Below, piece by piece: positions 36,716-44,823 of a DNA stretch of 64,000 nt. The position numbers and the translations under genes were made by a program. Within the stretch, counting starts at the first letter, position 1. Each line of letters begins with the position of its first letter. The stretch covers positions 55,946 through 119,945 of the forward strand of contig NC_008618.1 in the NCBI RefSeq assembly GCF_000010425.1, read 5' to 3'. The DNA is from Bifidobacterium adolescentis ATCC 15703 (GTDB lineage Bacteria; Actinomycetota; Actinomycetes; Actinomycetales; Bifidobacteriaceae). Below the pieces are notes generated by a model. It worked only from the letters and a program-made list of their open reading frames with translations. It searched no databases and had not been told where the DNA came from.

Positions 36716-36930
36716 CGCGGTCTTACCGTCTTCCATAACCATTCGTAGACGTCTAGGGCCACCCGAAGTTATCCATAGTTATCCACCGAATCGGACATGT
36801 TCGATGTTTGGTTGCAACGCACGTGTAGACTCGTACAAGGTTAGGAAGACGGCACCTGCGGCCAGCTCGTTGCCGTATGGCTGGGGCGGAACGACGCTGT
36901 CCGCGGAAAGCCAAGTACAAGGGGAATGTG
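36716..36930. promoter_or_regulatory. Upstream region of the crcB pair, with DnaA-box-like 9-mers
   Basis: Contains TTATCCATA (36769-36777) and TTATCCACC (36779-36787), each one mismatch from the DnaA box TTATCCACA and in tandem, followed by a REP half-copy CGAATCGGACA (36787-36797). I compared the region with the fluoride riboswitch that precedes many crcB genes and did not find its conserved core. Confidence 0.35.
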
Positions 36931-37998
36931 ATGGAATCGCAAGAACAACGGGCGGCAGACTCGCCAAACGCGGGTGATGAGCCGAATCCCGCCACACAGT
37001 CGATCGACGTCGCCGAAGTGGCGCGCGCGGATGTGCGCCCGTCCGGTGCCGCCGCATCCAAGCATCCGCCGCAGATTCCGCTCGCGCCGATGAAACGCAT
37101 GCAGGCGCGATTCAACCCTCTTGCCGATGGTCTGATGTATCTCGTGGTGTTCGTCGGCGGCTTCGTCGGCGTCGGGTTCCGTCGTGCCACGGACCTGCTG
37201 CTGCCGTCGGTGAACGGTTCGCCGTTCGTGGTGGGCACGTTCGTGTCGAATATGCTCGCCTGCTTCCTGTTTGCGATGCTGACCGAATACATGGCGACCG
37301 CGTCGTGGCTGCGCCGCAGGGTGCGGCAGGTCGTCAGCCGTGGCGTCGGGCTTGGTTTGCTTGGCGGACTGTCGACGATGTCCGGCGTGATGTTGGAAAC
37401 CATGGAAGGCATGCGCGAGCAGCGTTTCGGCAGCGCGCTCGGCTATCTTGCGGGAAGTTTCGCTGGCGGTCTGATCGCGGCCGCGGTTGGCGTGGCGCTG
37501 ATGCAGGCGTTGCTGGCGCGCGGCACACGCAAGCGGGTCCGTAACGCGATCGCCGATGCCTCCACGGCTTCCGTATCCTCAATGTCCGATTCGGGCGATT
37601 CGGACGCGTACGGCATCGTGCAGGACGTCCAGATGACCGACACTGCAGTATCGGCTACGCAGAGTGTTACGCAGACGGTCCCCATGGCCGATTCGGGCGA
37701 ATCGGACGTGCCGGCCGCGCAAAATGTGCAGAACAACGTGCCGGACGCGCAGGGCGTGCGCCACGTGAAGGTGGCGGATGCGGCGCATTCGGCCGCGCAG
37801 GCCGCGTTGGAGGCCGCGCAGGCGGCACAGCAGGCGGCCCAGGTCGCCCAGCAGGTCGCGCAGACCGGGCAGGTGCCGAAAATCGAATCGCAGCCGCAGT
37901 CATCGCAACCCGTCGCACCTCTGCCCAGCTTCGAACCCAAGCCGGTCACCGCGGAAATCCCGCTCGTCGCCGACCCGACCACAGGGGAGGTGCGCTGA
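36931..37998 (+). CDS. crcB: CrcB/Fluc-like fluoride channel subunit with long disordered tail
   Basis: A 355-residue protein, nearly three times the usual length. A hydrophilic 60-residue start is followed by a CrcB core (about 70-200) with VFVGGFVGVGFRRATD, LPSVNGSPFVVGTFVSNMLACF and GLLGGLSTMSGVM. The core's GGxSTxS track is less canonical than in the next gene. The last 150 residues are low complexity, with Ala/Gln runs (QAALEAAQAAQQAAQVAQQ). They contain two peptides, SDSGDSD and ADSGESD, each encoded by a copy of the dispersed palindrome. Fluc channels work as dual-topology dimers that expel fluoride. The stop codon overlaps the next crcB start by one base. AAGGGG supports the ATG at 36931. 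Confidence 0.85.
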   Translation: MESQEQRAADSPNAGDEPNPATQSIDVAEVARADVRPSGAAASKHPPQIPLAPMKRMQARFNPLADGLMYLVVFVGGFVGVGFRRATDLLLPSVNGSPFVVGTFVSNMLACFLFAMLTEYMATASWLRRRVRQVVSRGVGLGLLGGLSTMSGVMLETMEGMREQRFGSALGYLAGSFAGGLIAAAVGVALMQALLARGTRKRVRNAIADASTASVSSMSDSGDSDAYGIVQDVQMTDTAVSATQSVTQTVPMADSGESDVPAAQNVQNNVPDAQGVRHVKVADAAHSAAQAALEAAQAAQQAAQVAQQVAQTGQVPKIESQPQSSQPVAPLPSFEPKPVTAEIPLVADPTTGEVR

Positions 37999-38384
37999 TG
38001 ACCTGGATGATCTGCCTGTTCGGCGGCATCGGCGCCATGGCCCGTTATGTGCTTGACGTGTCGATCCAACGCAGCTGGAACCGTAACGGCAACCACAGCT
38101 TCCCCCTGGCCACGCTCGTCATCAACGGCGTCGCCTCCCTGTGCGCCGGCATCGCCATGATGTCGTACTATGCGCAGTCGGTTGATATGGGCACGGTAAT
38201 GACGTTCGTTGTGGGGTTCCTCGGCGGATTCTCAACATTCTCGTCGGCGATCAACGAGGTGCTGTCGCTGATTCGCAAACGCCGTTTCGCCATGGCCCTG
38301 GGCTATGGCGCTGCCACGGTCGCGGTGCCGCTCGCCTGCGTGGCGCTCGGATTCGGCATCGCCATGCTGGGCGGCCACGCATAG
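37998..38384 (+). CDS. crcB: CrcB/Fluc fluoride channel subunit
   Basis: A 128-residue, four-helix protein of the standard Fluc length. Conserved features are GGIGAMARYVLD, PLATLVINGVASLCAG and FLGGFSTFSSAINEV with the central sodium-site region. It forms fluoride-selective pores in the cytoplasmic membrane. Its ATG overlaps the TGA of the preceding crcB (ATGA), the usual layout for paired subunits that assemble as an antiparallel heterodimer. Confidence 0.93.
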   Translation: MTWMICLFGGIGAMARYVLDVSIQRSWNRNGNHSFPLATLVINGVASLCAGIAMMSYYAQSVDMGTVMTFVVGFLGGFSTFSSAINEVLSLIRKRRFAMALGYGAATVAVPLACVALGFGIAMLGGHA

Positions 38385-38517
38385 CTGTCACCGGCTTGGC
38401 CGCGCGTAATTTTCACGTTACACGGGCGGTCATCGGGTAACGTTCAGGAAATCTGAGCGCAACCGCGCGAGCTGTTTCCTCTCCTACGTTGTGAAAACAA
38501 CAAGAGAGGAAAAACCT

Positions 38518-39960
38518 ATGACAGCCGTAACGTATCTCACACGGCATCGTCGACCGGGAATCGTCATACTCTGTTCGATTGTCGCCGTTCTCTCGATGCT
38601 TTTCGTACTCCCTCCCGCCATCGCGTCCGCAGCCGATTCCGGCGCGCAGGCCGTCGATGAATGCAATCCGACCGCCAGCAACGGCTGCGTCAATGGCATC
38701 CTGCAGGACGCCGACAAGAAGCCGATCGCCGACGTCACCATCACGCTGTCCGGCAAGGCAACGGCGGAAACCAAAACCGCTGCCGACGGCAAGTGGGCGT
38801 TTTCCGTTGCCGATGACGGCGATTACACCGTCACCATCGACGCATCCGTTGCGAAAGAGCACGGTCTGAAGGCAAGCAGCGCAACGGTGACGATCAGGAA
38901 AGCCAGCTTCGACAAGCAGCGCGGAGTCGTCCGTTTCGACCAAGCTGGCGATTCCACCGGCAGCGGCACGTCCGGCACATCTGGATCGTCCGGCTCGGCA
39001 AACGGCACGAAAGGCGCGACCGGCACATCCGGATCGACGGCGGCCACGCAATCGCCAGTCAAAAAAGGCGGCTCCAATGTCGGCAAACGCATCTGGCAGC
39101 AACTGTATTCCGGCATTATCTTCGGCCTGATGCTGGGCCTCATGTCCGTCGGCATGAACCTCGTCTACGGCACCACTGGCCTGCAGTCGTTCTCACACGG
39201 CGAACAGGTGACGCTCGGCGGCCTCATGGCATACGTCGGCACGCAGATGCTGCACATGCCGCTCATCGCCTCCGCCATCTTCGCCATCGTCATCGGCGCG
39301 CTGACCGGCTTCATCCAAAACGAAATCGTCTGGGGGCCGCTACGCAGACGCCACGTCGGCACCATGCAGCAGATGATCGTCACCATCGGCCTGTCCATGG
39401 CGTTGCAGTACACGTTCCAGTTCTTCTTCGGTGGCGACATCAAAGGCATCGTCAAATCGGTGCCGGACAGCTTCCAGCTCGGACCGATCACCACCGACAT
39501 GCCGACGCTGGTCTCCGCGCTCATCGCCATCTGCGTGATCGTCGGCGTCACCCTGTTCCTCTACAAGACGCGACTCGGCCGCGCCACACGAGCCGTGTCC
39601 GACAACGCGGCGCTCGCCGCAGCATCCGGTATCAACGTGGATCAGGTGGTCCGCGTGGTCTGGATCCTCTCGTGCGCGATGGCAGCCCTGTCCGGCGTGC
39701 TGCTCGGCGTCTACCTGAACGGCATCTCCTGGAACACCGGCGCGACCCTGATTCTGCTGATGTTCGCCGCGGTGACGCTCGGCGGCCTCGGCACCGCCAA
39801 TGGCGCGTTGATCGGCTCGCTGGTCATCGGCATCGTGGCGGACATGAGCTCGCTCGTCATCCCCAACGATATGCGTTACGCCAGCGCGCTGGCAATCCTC
39901 ATCATCGTTCTGCTGGTGCGCCCGCAGGGCATCTTCGGCAAGCAGCAAAGGGTGGGCTGA
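38518..39960 (+). CDS. livH: Branched-chain amino acid ABC permease LivH fused to an extracellular domain
   Basis: A 480-residue protein. The C-terminal part (about 190-480) is a standard LivH permease with eight or so helices, LGLMSVGMNLVYGTTGLQSFSHGEQ and the EAA-like LGRATRAVSDNAALAAASGI. Ahead of it are a signal-like helix (1-38, ending PPAIASA) and a beta-sandwich domain at about 43-135 (CVNGILQDADKKPIADVTITLSGKA...GKWAFSVADDGDYTV). That resembles the carboxypeptidase regulatory-like/SdrD-B class. A Ser/Gly/Thr linker follows. Thus an extracellular domain is tethered to the importer subunit, which is unusual. AGAGAGGA precedes the ATG. livM follows after three bases. Confidence 0.9.
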   Translation: MTAVTYLTRHRRPGIVILCSIVAVLSMLFVLPPAIASAADSGAQAVDECNPTASNGCVNGILQDADKKPIADVTITLSGKATAETKTAADGKWAFSVADDGDYTVTIDASVAKEHGLKASSATVTIRKASFDKQRGVVRFDQAGDSTGSGTSGTSGSSGSANGTKGATGTSGSTAATQSPVKKGGSNVGKRIWQQLYSGIIFGLMLGLMSVGMNLVYGTTGLQSFSHGEQVTLGGLMAYVGTQMLHMPLIASAIFAIVIGALTGFIQNEIVWGPLRRRHVGTMQQMIVTIGLSMALQYTFQFFFGGDIKGIVKSVPDSFQLGPITTDMPTLVSALIAICVIVGVTLFLYKTRLGRATRAVSDNAALAAASGINVDQVVRVVWILSCAMAALSGVLLGVYLNGISWNTGATLILLMFAAVTLGGLGTANGALIGSLVIGIVADMSSLVIPNDMRYASALAILIIVLLVRPQGIFGKQQRVG

Positions 39961-39963
39961 TCC

Positions 39964-40947
39964 ATGGACATCATGACAATCATCTCCAACGCGGCGGGCG
40001 AACTGATCGCCCCGACCACGGCGGCGTACGTACTCGCCGCCATCGGTTTGAACATTCACTTCGGCATGACGGGCCTGATGAACATGGGCCAGGCCGGTTT
40101 CATGCTCCTCGGCGCTTACGGATTCGCCATCACGCAGTCGATGGGCTGCAACCTGTTCGCCTCCGTATGCGCGGCGCTCGCGCTCGCGGTCATCTACGCG
40201 CTGCTGCTGGGCATTCCGACGCTGAAACTCGGACCCGACTATCTGGCCATGGTCACATTGGCCGCCGCGGAAATCATCCGCATCATCGGCAGATCGACGG
40301 CCATGACGAACTTCACCGGCGGTTCCGCGGGCATCTCGCCGCAGGACTTCACCGAGAAATTCGAATCGCTTTCGCCGCTGCCGGACGGTTCGACCACGTT
40401 CCTGCTGTGGACGTACAGCAACAACATCGCCAACTCCTGGTGGCTGCGCATCGTGGCATGGGTTTTGGTGGTGATCGCGGCGCTGCTGTGCTGGCGCTGG
40501 TTCCACTCGCCGTGGGGCCGCATGCTCAAAGGCATCCGCGAGGACGAGAACGCGATCCGTTCGCTCGGCAAGCCGGTGACGCGATACAAGATGGAATCGC
40601 TGATTCTGGGCGGCCTGTTCGGCGCGATCGCCGGCATCATCTTCGTCCTGCCGCGTTCCGTACAGCCCGATTCGCTCGGCCGCACCGTCACCTTCTACGT
40701 GTGGACGATTCTGCTGCTGGGCGGCGCGGCCACGATTCTCGGCCCGGTGCTTGGCTCCTGCGTGCTGTGGGTGCTGCTCACCTTCGTCAAGGAGGTCATG
40801 CGCAACACCGTTCCCGAAACCCTCATCTCTTCCAACCAGATCGAAGCCCTCGGCTGGGTGATCGTCGGCGTCGCGCTGATGTGCCTGGTGATCTTCAGAC
40901 CACAAGGCCTGTTGGGCGACCGAAAGGAGTTGGCTTTCCATGCCTGA
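39964..40947 (+). CDS. livM: Branched-chain amino acid ABC permease LivM
   Basis: A 327-residue, about nine-helix permease of the LivM family, second membrane subunit of the importer. Family marks include AAIGLNIHFGMTGLMNMGQAGFMLLGAYGF, GPDYLAMVTLAAAEIIRIIGRS and the coupling helix SPWGRMLKGIREDENAIRSLGKPVTRYK. It should pair with LivH and be driven by LivG and LivF. It ends 8 bases inside the livG start, so the two are co-translated. Confidence 0.93.
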   Translation: MDIMTIISNAAGELIAPTTAAYVLAAIGLNIHFGMTGLMNMGQAGFMLLGAYGFAITQSMGCNLFASVCAALALAVIYALLLGIPTLKLGPDYLAMVTLAAAEIIRIIGRSTAMTNFTGGSAGISPQDFTEKFESLSPLPDGSTTFLLWTYSNNIANSWWLRIVAWVLVVIAALLCWRWFHSPWGRMLKGIREDENAIRSLGKPVTRYKMESLILGGLFGAIAGIIFVLPRSVQPDSLGRTVTFYVWTILLLGGAATILGPVLGSCVLWVLLTFVKEVMRNTVPETLISSNQIEALGWVIVGVALMCLVIFRPQGLLGDRKELAFHA

Positions 40948-41971
40948 TACAACGAATTCTCCGACCACTGGCGTGCAGCCGGCCACGGAACCCGCAACCG
41001 GCGTGCAACCCGTATCCGGTGTGCAGCCCGGCGTACCATTCCAGGACCTCACCAAATGGGCCACCAAAGCTCCGGAAGGCGAGACCCTCATCTCCACCGC
41101 CTATCGTGACAAAGTCACCGACGATCTGAAATTCGTCGAAAACAAGCCGGGCGTGCACAAGCCCGACCCGATCCTCGTGGCCGACAACGTGACCCGCAAA
41201 TTCGGCGGCATGACCGCCGTGGACGTGAGCCACTTCGAAATCGAACGGCACGGCATCACCGCGCTGATCGGACCGAACGGCGCCGGCAAAACCACGTTCT
41301 TCAACCTGATGACCGGCTTCGATACGCCGAACACCGGCACCTGGCAGTTCGACGGCAAGGACATGGCCCACGTGCAGCCCGAAAAAGTGGCGCGCATGGG
41401 CATGGTCCGCACCTTCCAGCTAACCAAGGTGATGAGCCGTCTGACCGTGCTCGACAACATGCTCCTCGGTGCCCCCGTGCAGCCGGGCGAAGGCATGTTC
41501 CGCGCGCTGTTCCCCGGCATGTGGAGGAAGCAGGAGCAGGCGAACATCGAAAAAGCCGAGGCGCTGCTGGAACGCTTCCTGCTGATCAAAAAGAAGGACG
41601 ATTACGCCGGCGCGCTTTCCGGCGGCCAACGCAAGCTGCTGGAAATGGCACGAGCGCTGATGTCCGACCCGAAACTGGTCATGCTGGACGAGCCGATGGC
41701 CGGCGTGAATCCCGCGCTGAAACAGTCGCTGCTCGACCACATCATGGCGTTGCGCGAGGAAGGCACCACAGTGCTGTTCGTCGAACACGACATCAACATG
41801 GTGAGACACATCGCCGACTGGGTCACCGTGATGGCGGAAGGCAAGATCGTGGCCGAAGGCCAACCGAAGAGCGTGATGAACGATCCGGCCGTGATCGACG
41901 CATATCTGGGCGCCCACGCGAACGTGGACCTGGGCGACGATTCCGTGCTGGAAGACCTGAAGGAGGCCTGA
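40940..41971 (+). CDS. livG: Branched-chain amino acid ABC transporter ATPase LivG
   Basis: A 343-residue ATPase with Walker A GPNGAGKTTF, signature ALSGGQRKLLEMARAL, Walker B LVMLDEPMAGV and switch His in FVEHDIN, plus the LivG-type C-terminal end (NDPAVIDAYLGA). It hydrolyses ATP on the cytoplasmic side of the importer. About 75 residues precede the ATPase fold. They include three GVQP units (TTGVQPATEPATGVQPVSGVQP) followed by PFQDLTKWATKAPEGETL, an extension not usual in LivG. livM overlaps its start and livF follows after one base. Confidence 0.93.
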   Translation: MPDTTNSPTTGVQPATEPATGVQPVSGVQPGVPFQDLTKWATKAPEGETLISTAYRDKVTDDLKFVENKPGVHKPDPILVADNVTRKFGGMTAVDVSHFEIERHGITALIGPNGAGKTTFFNLMTGFDTPNTGTWQFDGKDMAHVQPEKVARMGMVRTFQLTKVMSRLTVLDNMLLGAPVQPGEGMFRALFPGMWRKQEQANIEKAEALLERFLLIKKKDDYAGALSGGQRKLLEMARALMSDPKLVMLDEPMAGVNPALKQSLLDHIMALREEGTTVLFVEHDINMVRHIADWVTVMAEGKIVAEGQPKSVMNDPAVIDAYLGAHANVDLGDDSVLEDLKEA

Positions 41972-41972
41972 A

Positions 41973-42782
41973 ATGAGCGACATCGCAAGCGTGGCCGACG
42001 AGCCGCTGACCCGCGCGCAGATCCACATGGGCGAGCCCGAAGGCGAACCGTTGCTCGACGCGGTCGATTTGGTGGCCGGATACATTCCCGGCGTGAACAT
42101 CCTGAACGGCGCATCCCTGACCCTGCATGAAGGCGAGATCGTTGGTATCATCGGCCCGAACGGCGCAGGCAAATCAACCCTGCTCAAATCATTGTTCGGC
42201 CTGGTGCACATCCACTCCGGCAAGCTGCTGCTGAAAGGCGAGGACATCACCAACCTGCGCGCCGACAAACTCGTCTCCCGTGGCGTCGGCTTCGTGCCGC
42301 AGACCGAAAACGTCTTCCCCAGCCTGACCATCGCGGAAAACCTGCACATGGGCGCGTTCCAAGCACCGAAACTGTTCAACGAACGCTTCGACTACGTGTG
42401 CTCCATCTTCCCCAAACTCGGCCAGCGCAAAAACCAGCTCGCAGGCCAACTCTCCGGCGGCGAACGTCAGATGGTGGCCATGGCCCGCGCCCTCATGATG
42501 AAACCATCCGTCCTCCTGCTCGACGAGCCCTCCGCAGGCCTGTCCCCAATGCTTCAGGACGAAACCTTCATCCGCGTGCGCCAAGTCAACAAAGCCGGCG
42601 TATCCGTGGTCATCGTCGAACAGAACGCCCGCCGCTGCCTGCAGATCTGCGACCGCGGCTACGTCCTCGACCAAGGCCGCAACGCCTACTCCGGCAAGGG
42701 CCGCGACCTGATGAACGATCCGAAAGTCGTCTCCCTCTACCTGGGCAACCTGGAAGAAGAGGTTCAAGAGGAAGGAAGGTAG
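41973..42782 (+). CDS. livF: Branched-chain amino acid ABC transporter ATPase LivF
   Basis: A 269-residue ATPase of the LivF type, with Walker A GPNGAGKSTL, QTENVFPSLTIAENL (Q-loop), signature LSGGERQMVAMARAL, Walker B VLLLDEPSAGLSP and switch VEQNARR. It forms the heterodimeric motor with LivG. The last gene of the tightly packed livHMGF block. A large hairpin follows before the binding-protein gene livJ. Confidence 0.93.
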   Translation: MSDIASVADEPLTRAQIHMGEPEGEPLLDAVDLVAGYIPGVNILNGASLTLHEGEIVGIIGPNGAGKSTLLKSLFGLVHIHSGKLLLKGEDITNLRADKLVSRGVGFVPQTENVFPSLTIAENLHMGAFQAPKLFNERFDYVCSIFPKLGQRKNQLAGQLSGGERQMVAMARALMMKPSVLLLDEPSAGLSPMLQDETFIRVRQVNKAGVSVVIVEQNARRCLQICDRGYVLDQGRNAYSGKGRDLMNDPKVVSLYLGNLEEEVQEEGR

Positions 42783-42788
42783 GACCCA

Positions 42789-42892
42789 GGAAATCGCGGA
42801 ACGGAGCGTATACCGCCTTTCCTTGCCGCTCGACGTACGTTCGTACGCCTTCGGGCTCGGACGGCGGTCTCCGCACGCGTTCCGCGATTTCC
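42789..42892 (+). promoter_or_regulatory. Large stem-loop between livF and livJ
   Basis: A perfect 15-bp inverted repeat (GGAAATCGCGGAACG at 42789-42803, complement at 42878-42892) encloses a second stem (GGAG/ACCGCC with GGCGGT/CTCC) and a small CGTACG hairpin. No T-run follows, so it looks less like a terminator than an RNA-processing or stability element, or a structured non-coding segment. The rest of the 358-base gap 42783-43140 holds no gene. A TATAGT at 43055-43060 may be a separate livJ promoter. Confidence 0.55.
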
Positions 42893-43140
42893 CCCTATGA
42901 TTCAAAATTCTCAATTCCGATTACCGCTGTTGGGGCACTGCCCGACAGTGGCTTCGGCATGCCTGAAAACAAGCTCAAAACCTTGTGTTTCCAACAGTTT
43001 TCGGGCTTCACCTTCGGTTAACTTCACGCATACACATTCGGTTTCCTCGGCACTTATAGTGCGATTCAAGATGGTCGAGCAACACATCTCGATAATCGTC
43101 ACCAAGGGTTCGGCAATCAGCGGAGCCAAGAGAGGAAACG

Positions 43141-44442
43141 GTGATTCAAATGAAGAAGATCAACATGAAGGGCATGAGGAAACTGTCCATCACAGCCACC
43201 GCCATGGTGGCCGCCGCAGTCATGGCGCTCGCCGGCTGCGGTTCATCCAACTCGTCCAGTTCATCCAGCAGTTCGGCAAGCACCTCCGGCACCAAAACCA
43301 GTAAGTTCGTGCTTGGTGGCCTATGGCCGGAAACCGGCTCACTGGCCTACCTGGCCCCGCCGGAACTGGCCGCCGAAAAACTTGCCGTCAAAGACATCAA
43401 CGACGCTGGTGGCGTGCTCGGCAACAAAATCACCACCGTCGACGCCGACACCTCCGACGCGGACCACGCCGACCAGAACACCTCCGCCGCCCAATCCGTC
43501 CTCAGCAAGAACCCGTCGTTCATCATCGGCCCGGCCTCCAGCTCCGTGGTCAAGAACACCTACAAGTCCATCACCTCGCAAAACATTCCGATGCTGTCGA
43601 TGGGCGCCACCTCGGCCAGCTTCTCCGGCCTTTCCGACTACTTCTTCCGCACCGTCGCCCCCGATACCGTGCAGGGCGCGGTCATGGGCAACCTGATTGC
43701 CCAGGACGGCGTGCAGAAGCTCGCCATCGCGGTCTTCAACGACGAATACGGTACCGGCCTGCGCGACACCATCGTCAAAACCGCATCCGCGGCAGGCGTC
43801 GACATCATCTATGGCGAAAAGGACACGTTCGACCCGACCGAAACGAACTTCTCATCCATCGCCACCGCCATCAAGGCATCCAACCCCGACGCGACGCTCG
43901 TCATCGCCTTCGATCAGACCAAACCGCTGCTGAAGGCGCTCGCTTCCGCCGGAGTCAACACCAAGAAGCTGTACTTCGTGGACGGCAACACCTCCGACTA
44001 TTCCAGCGAACTCGACGCGGGCCTGCTGGAAGGCTCGAAGGGCACCATCCCGGGTATCAATCCGTCCGACGACTTCGTCAAGCGCCTCGAATCCACCGGC
44101 GTCGACCTGAAAAACACCACCACCTACGGCGCTGAAACCTACGATGGCATCATCCTCGCCGCGCTCGCCGCACAGAAGGGCGGCAGTGCCGATGGCAAGA
44201 CCATCCAGGCCAATATGGCGGCCGTCTCCGGATCCACCAAGGGCGAGAAGTGCGATTCCTACAAGGCCTGCGTTGCCCTGCTGAAGGACGGCAAGGAGAT
44301 TCAGTACAAGGGCCAGACCTCCATCGGCGCGTTCAACGACGCGCATGATCCGAGCTCGGCTTCCATCGGCGTCTATAAGTACGACGCCGACAACAAGCCG
44401 GTCTTCGACCACTCCCAGGAAGGTTCCGTACCGAAGGCATGA
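43141..44442 (+). CDS. livJ: Branched-chain amino acid-binding lipoprotein LivJ/LivK
   Basis: A 433-residue solute-binding protein of the periplasmic-binding type I fold (Peripla_BP_6). The signal peptide ends in the lipobox LAGC, so the mature protein is a surface lipoprotein. It is followed by a Ser-rich tether. Domain marks are LGGLWPETGSLAYLAPPELAAEKLAVKDIN, NPSFIIGPASSSVVKNTYKSI and GAETYDGIILAALAAQKGG. It delivers Leu/Ile/Val or related ligands to LivHMGF. Two starts are possible: the GTG at 43141 with AGAGGA four bases before, or the ATG at 43150. A strong terminator follows at 44517. Confidence 0.93.
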   Translation: MIQMKKINMKGMRKLSITATAMVAAAVMALAGCGSSNSSSSSSSSASTSGTKTSKFVLGGLWPETGSLAYLAPPELAAEKLAVKDINDAGGVLGNKITTVDADTSDADHADQNTSAAQSVLSKNPSFIIGPASSSVVKNTYKSITSQNIPMLSMGATSASFSGLSDYFFRTVAPDTVQGAVMGNLIAQDGVQKLAIAVFNDEYGTGLRDTIVKTASAAGVDIIYGEKDTFDPTETNFSSIATAIKASNPDATLVIAFDQTKPLLKALASAGVNTKKLYFVDGNTSDYSSELDAGLLEGSKGTIPGINPSDDFVKRLESTGVDLKNTTTYGAETYDGIILAALAAQKGGSADGKTIQANMAAVSGSTKGEKCDSYKACVALLKDGKEIQYKGQTSIGAFNDAHDPSSASIGVYKYDADNKPVFDHSQEGSVPKA

Positions 44443-44516
44443 CGGTCGGTTCGTCCGTGGTGCGGACTGACGTGATGGCCGGACGTGACGGCTGACGGCC
44501 AAGCCACGCAACGCAA

Positions 44517-44567
44517 GGGGCGGTGCGACGCAAGCGAGATGATCGCAAGTGTCTCACCGCCCCTTTT
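44517..44567 (+). terminator. Terminator of the liv cluster
   Basis: Stem GGGGCGGTG (44517-44525) with CACCGCCCC (44555-44563), an internal smaller hairpin with GCGA/TCGC, and TTTT at 44564-44567. The rest of the 381-base gap to 44824 contains an AT-rich promoter region for the LacI gene. Confidence 0.85.
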
Positions 44568-44823
44568 GCGGGCGGAACGCGTGTGGAGTACATGCGGAGC
44601 GTGCGTGGAAGATGCGTGGAACGCGTCGTGAAACATACGTCGTTCACGGGTGAAAAAGTGGATTTTTCGGGGGAATTGAAGAGGGGGAGGGCGTCTTTCG
44701 TCAATTGATAGTTCATATTGTGCGAACGATTGCAAAGAAACGTTACAGATGCATGTAAAATAACACATAATATCGCGATTTGTAAGGAAACATCCCGACG
44801 ATGCGGGGGAGAGGTGTTGGGCA

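Noticed and set aside
36716..36930. Fluoride riboswitch expected before crcB
   Set aside because: The conserved core and pseudoknot sequence of the crcB motif were not found by eye. A covariance search would settle this.
42783..43140. Additional gene between livF and livJ
   Set aside because: Open frames here are short and overlap the large inverted repeat. No coding signal was seen.
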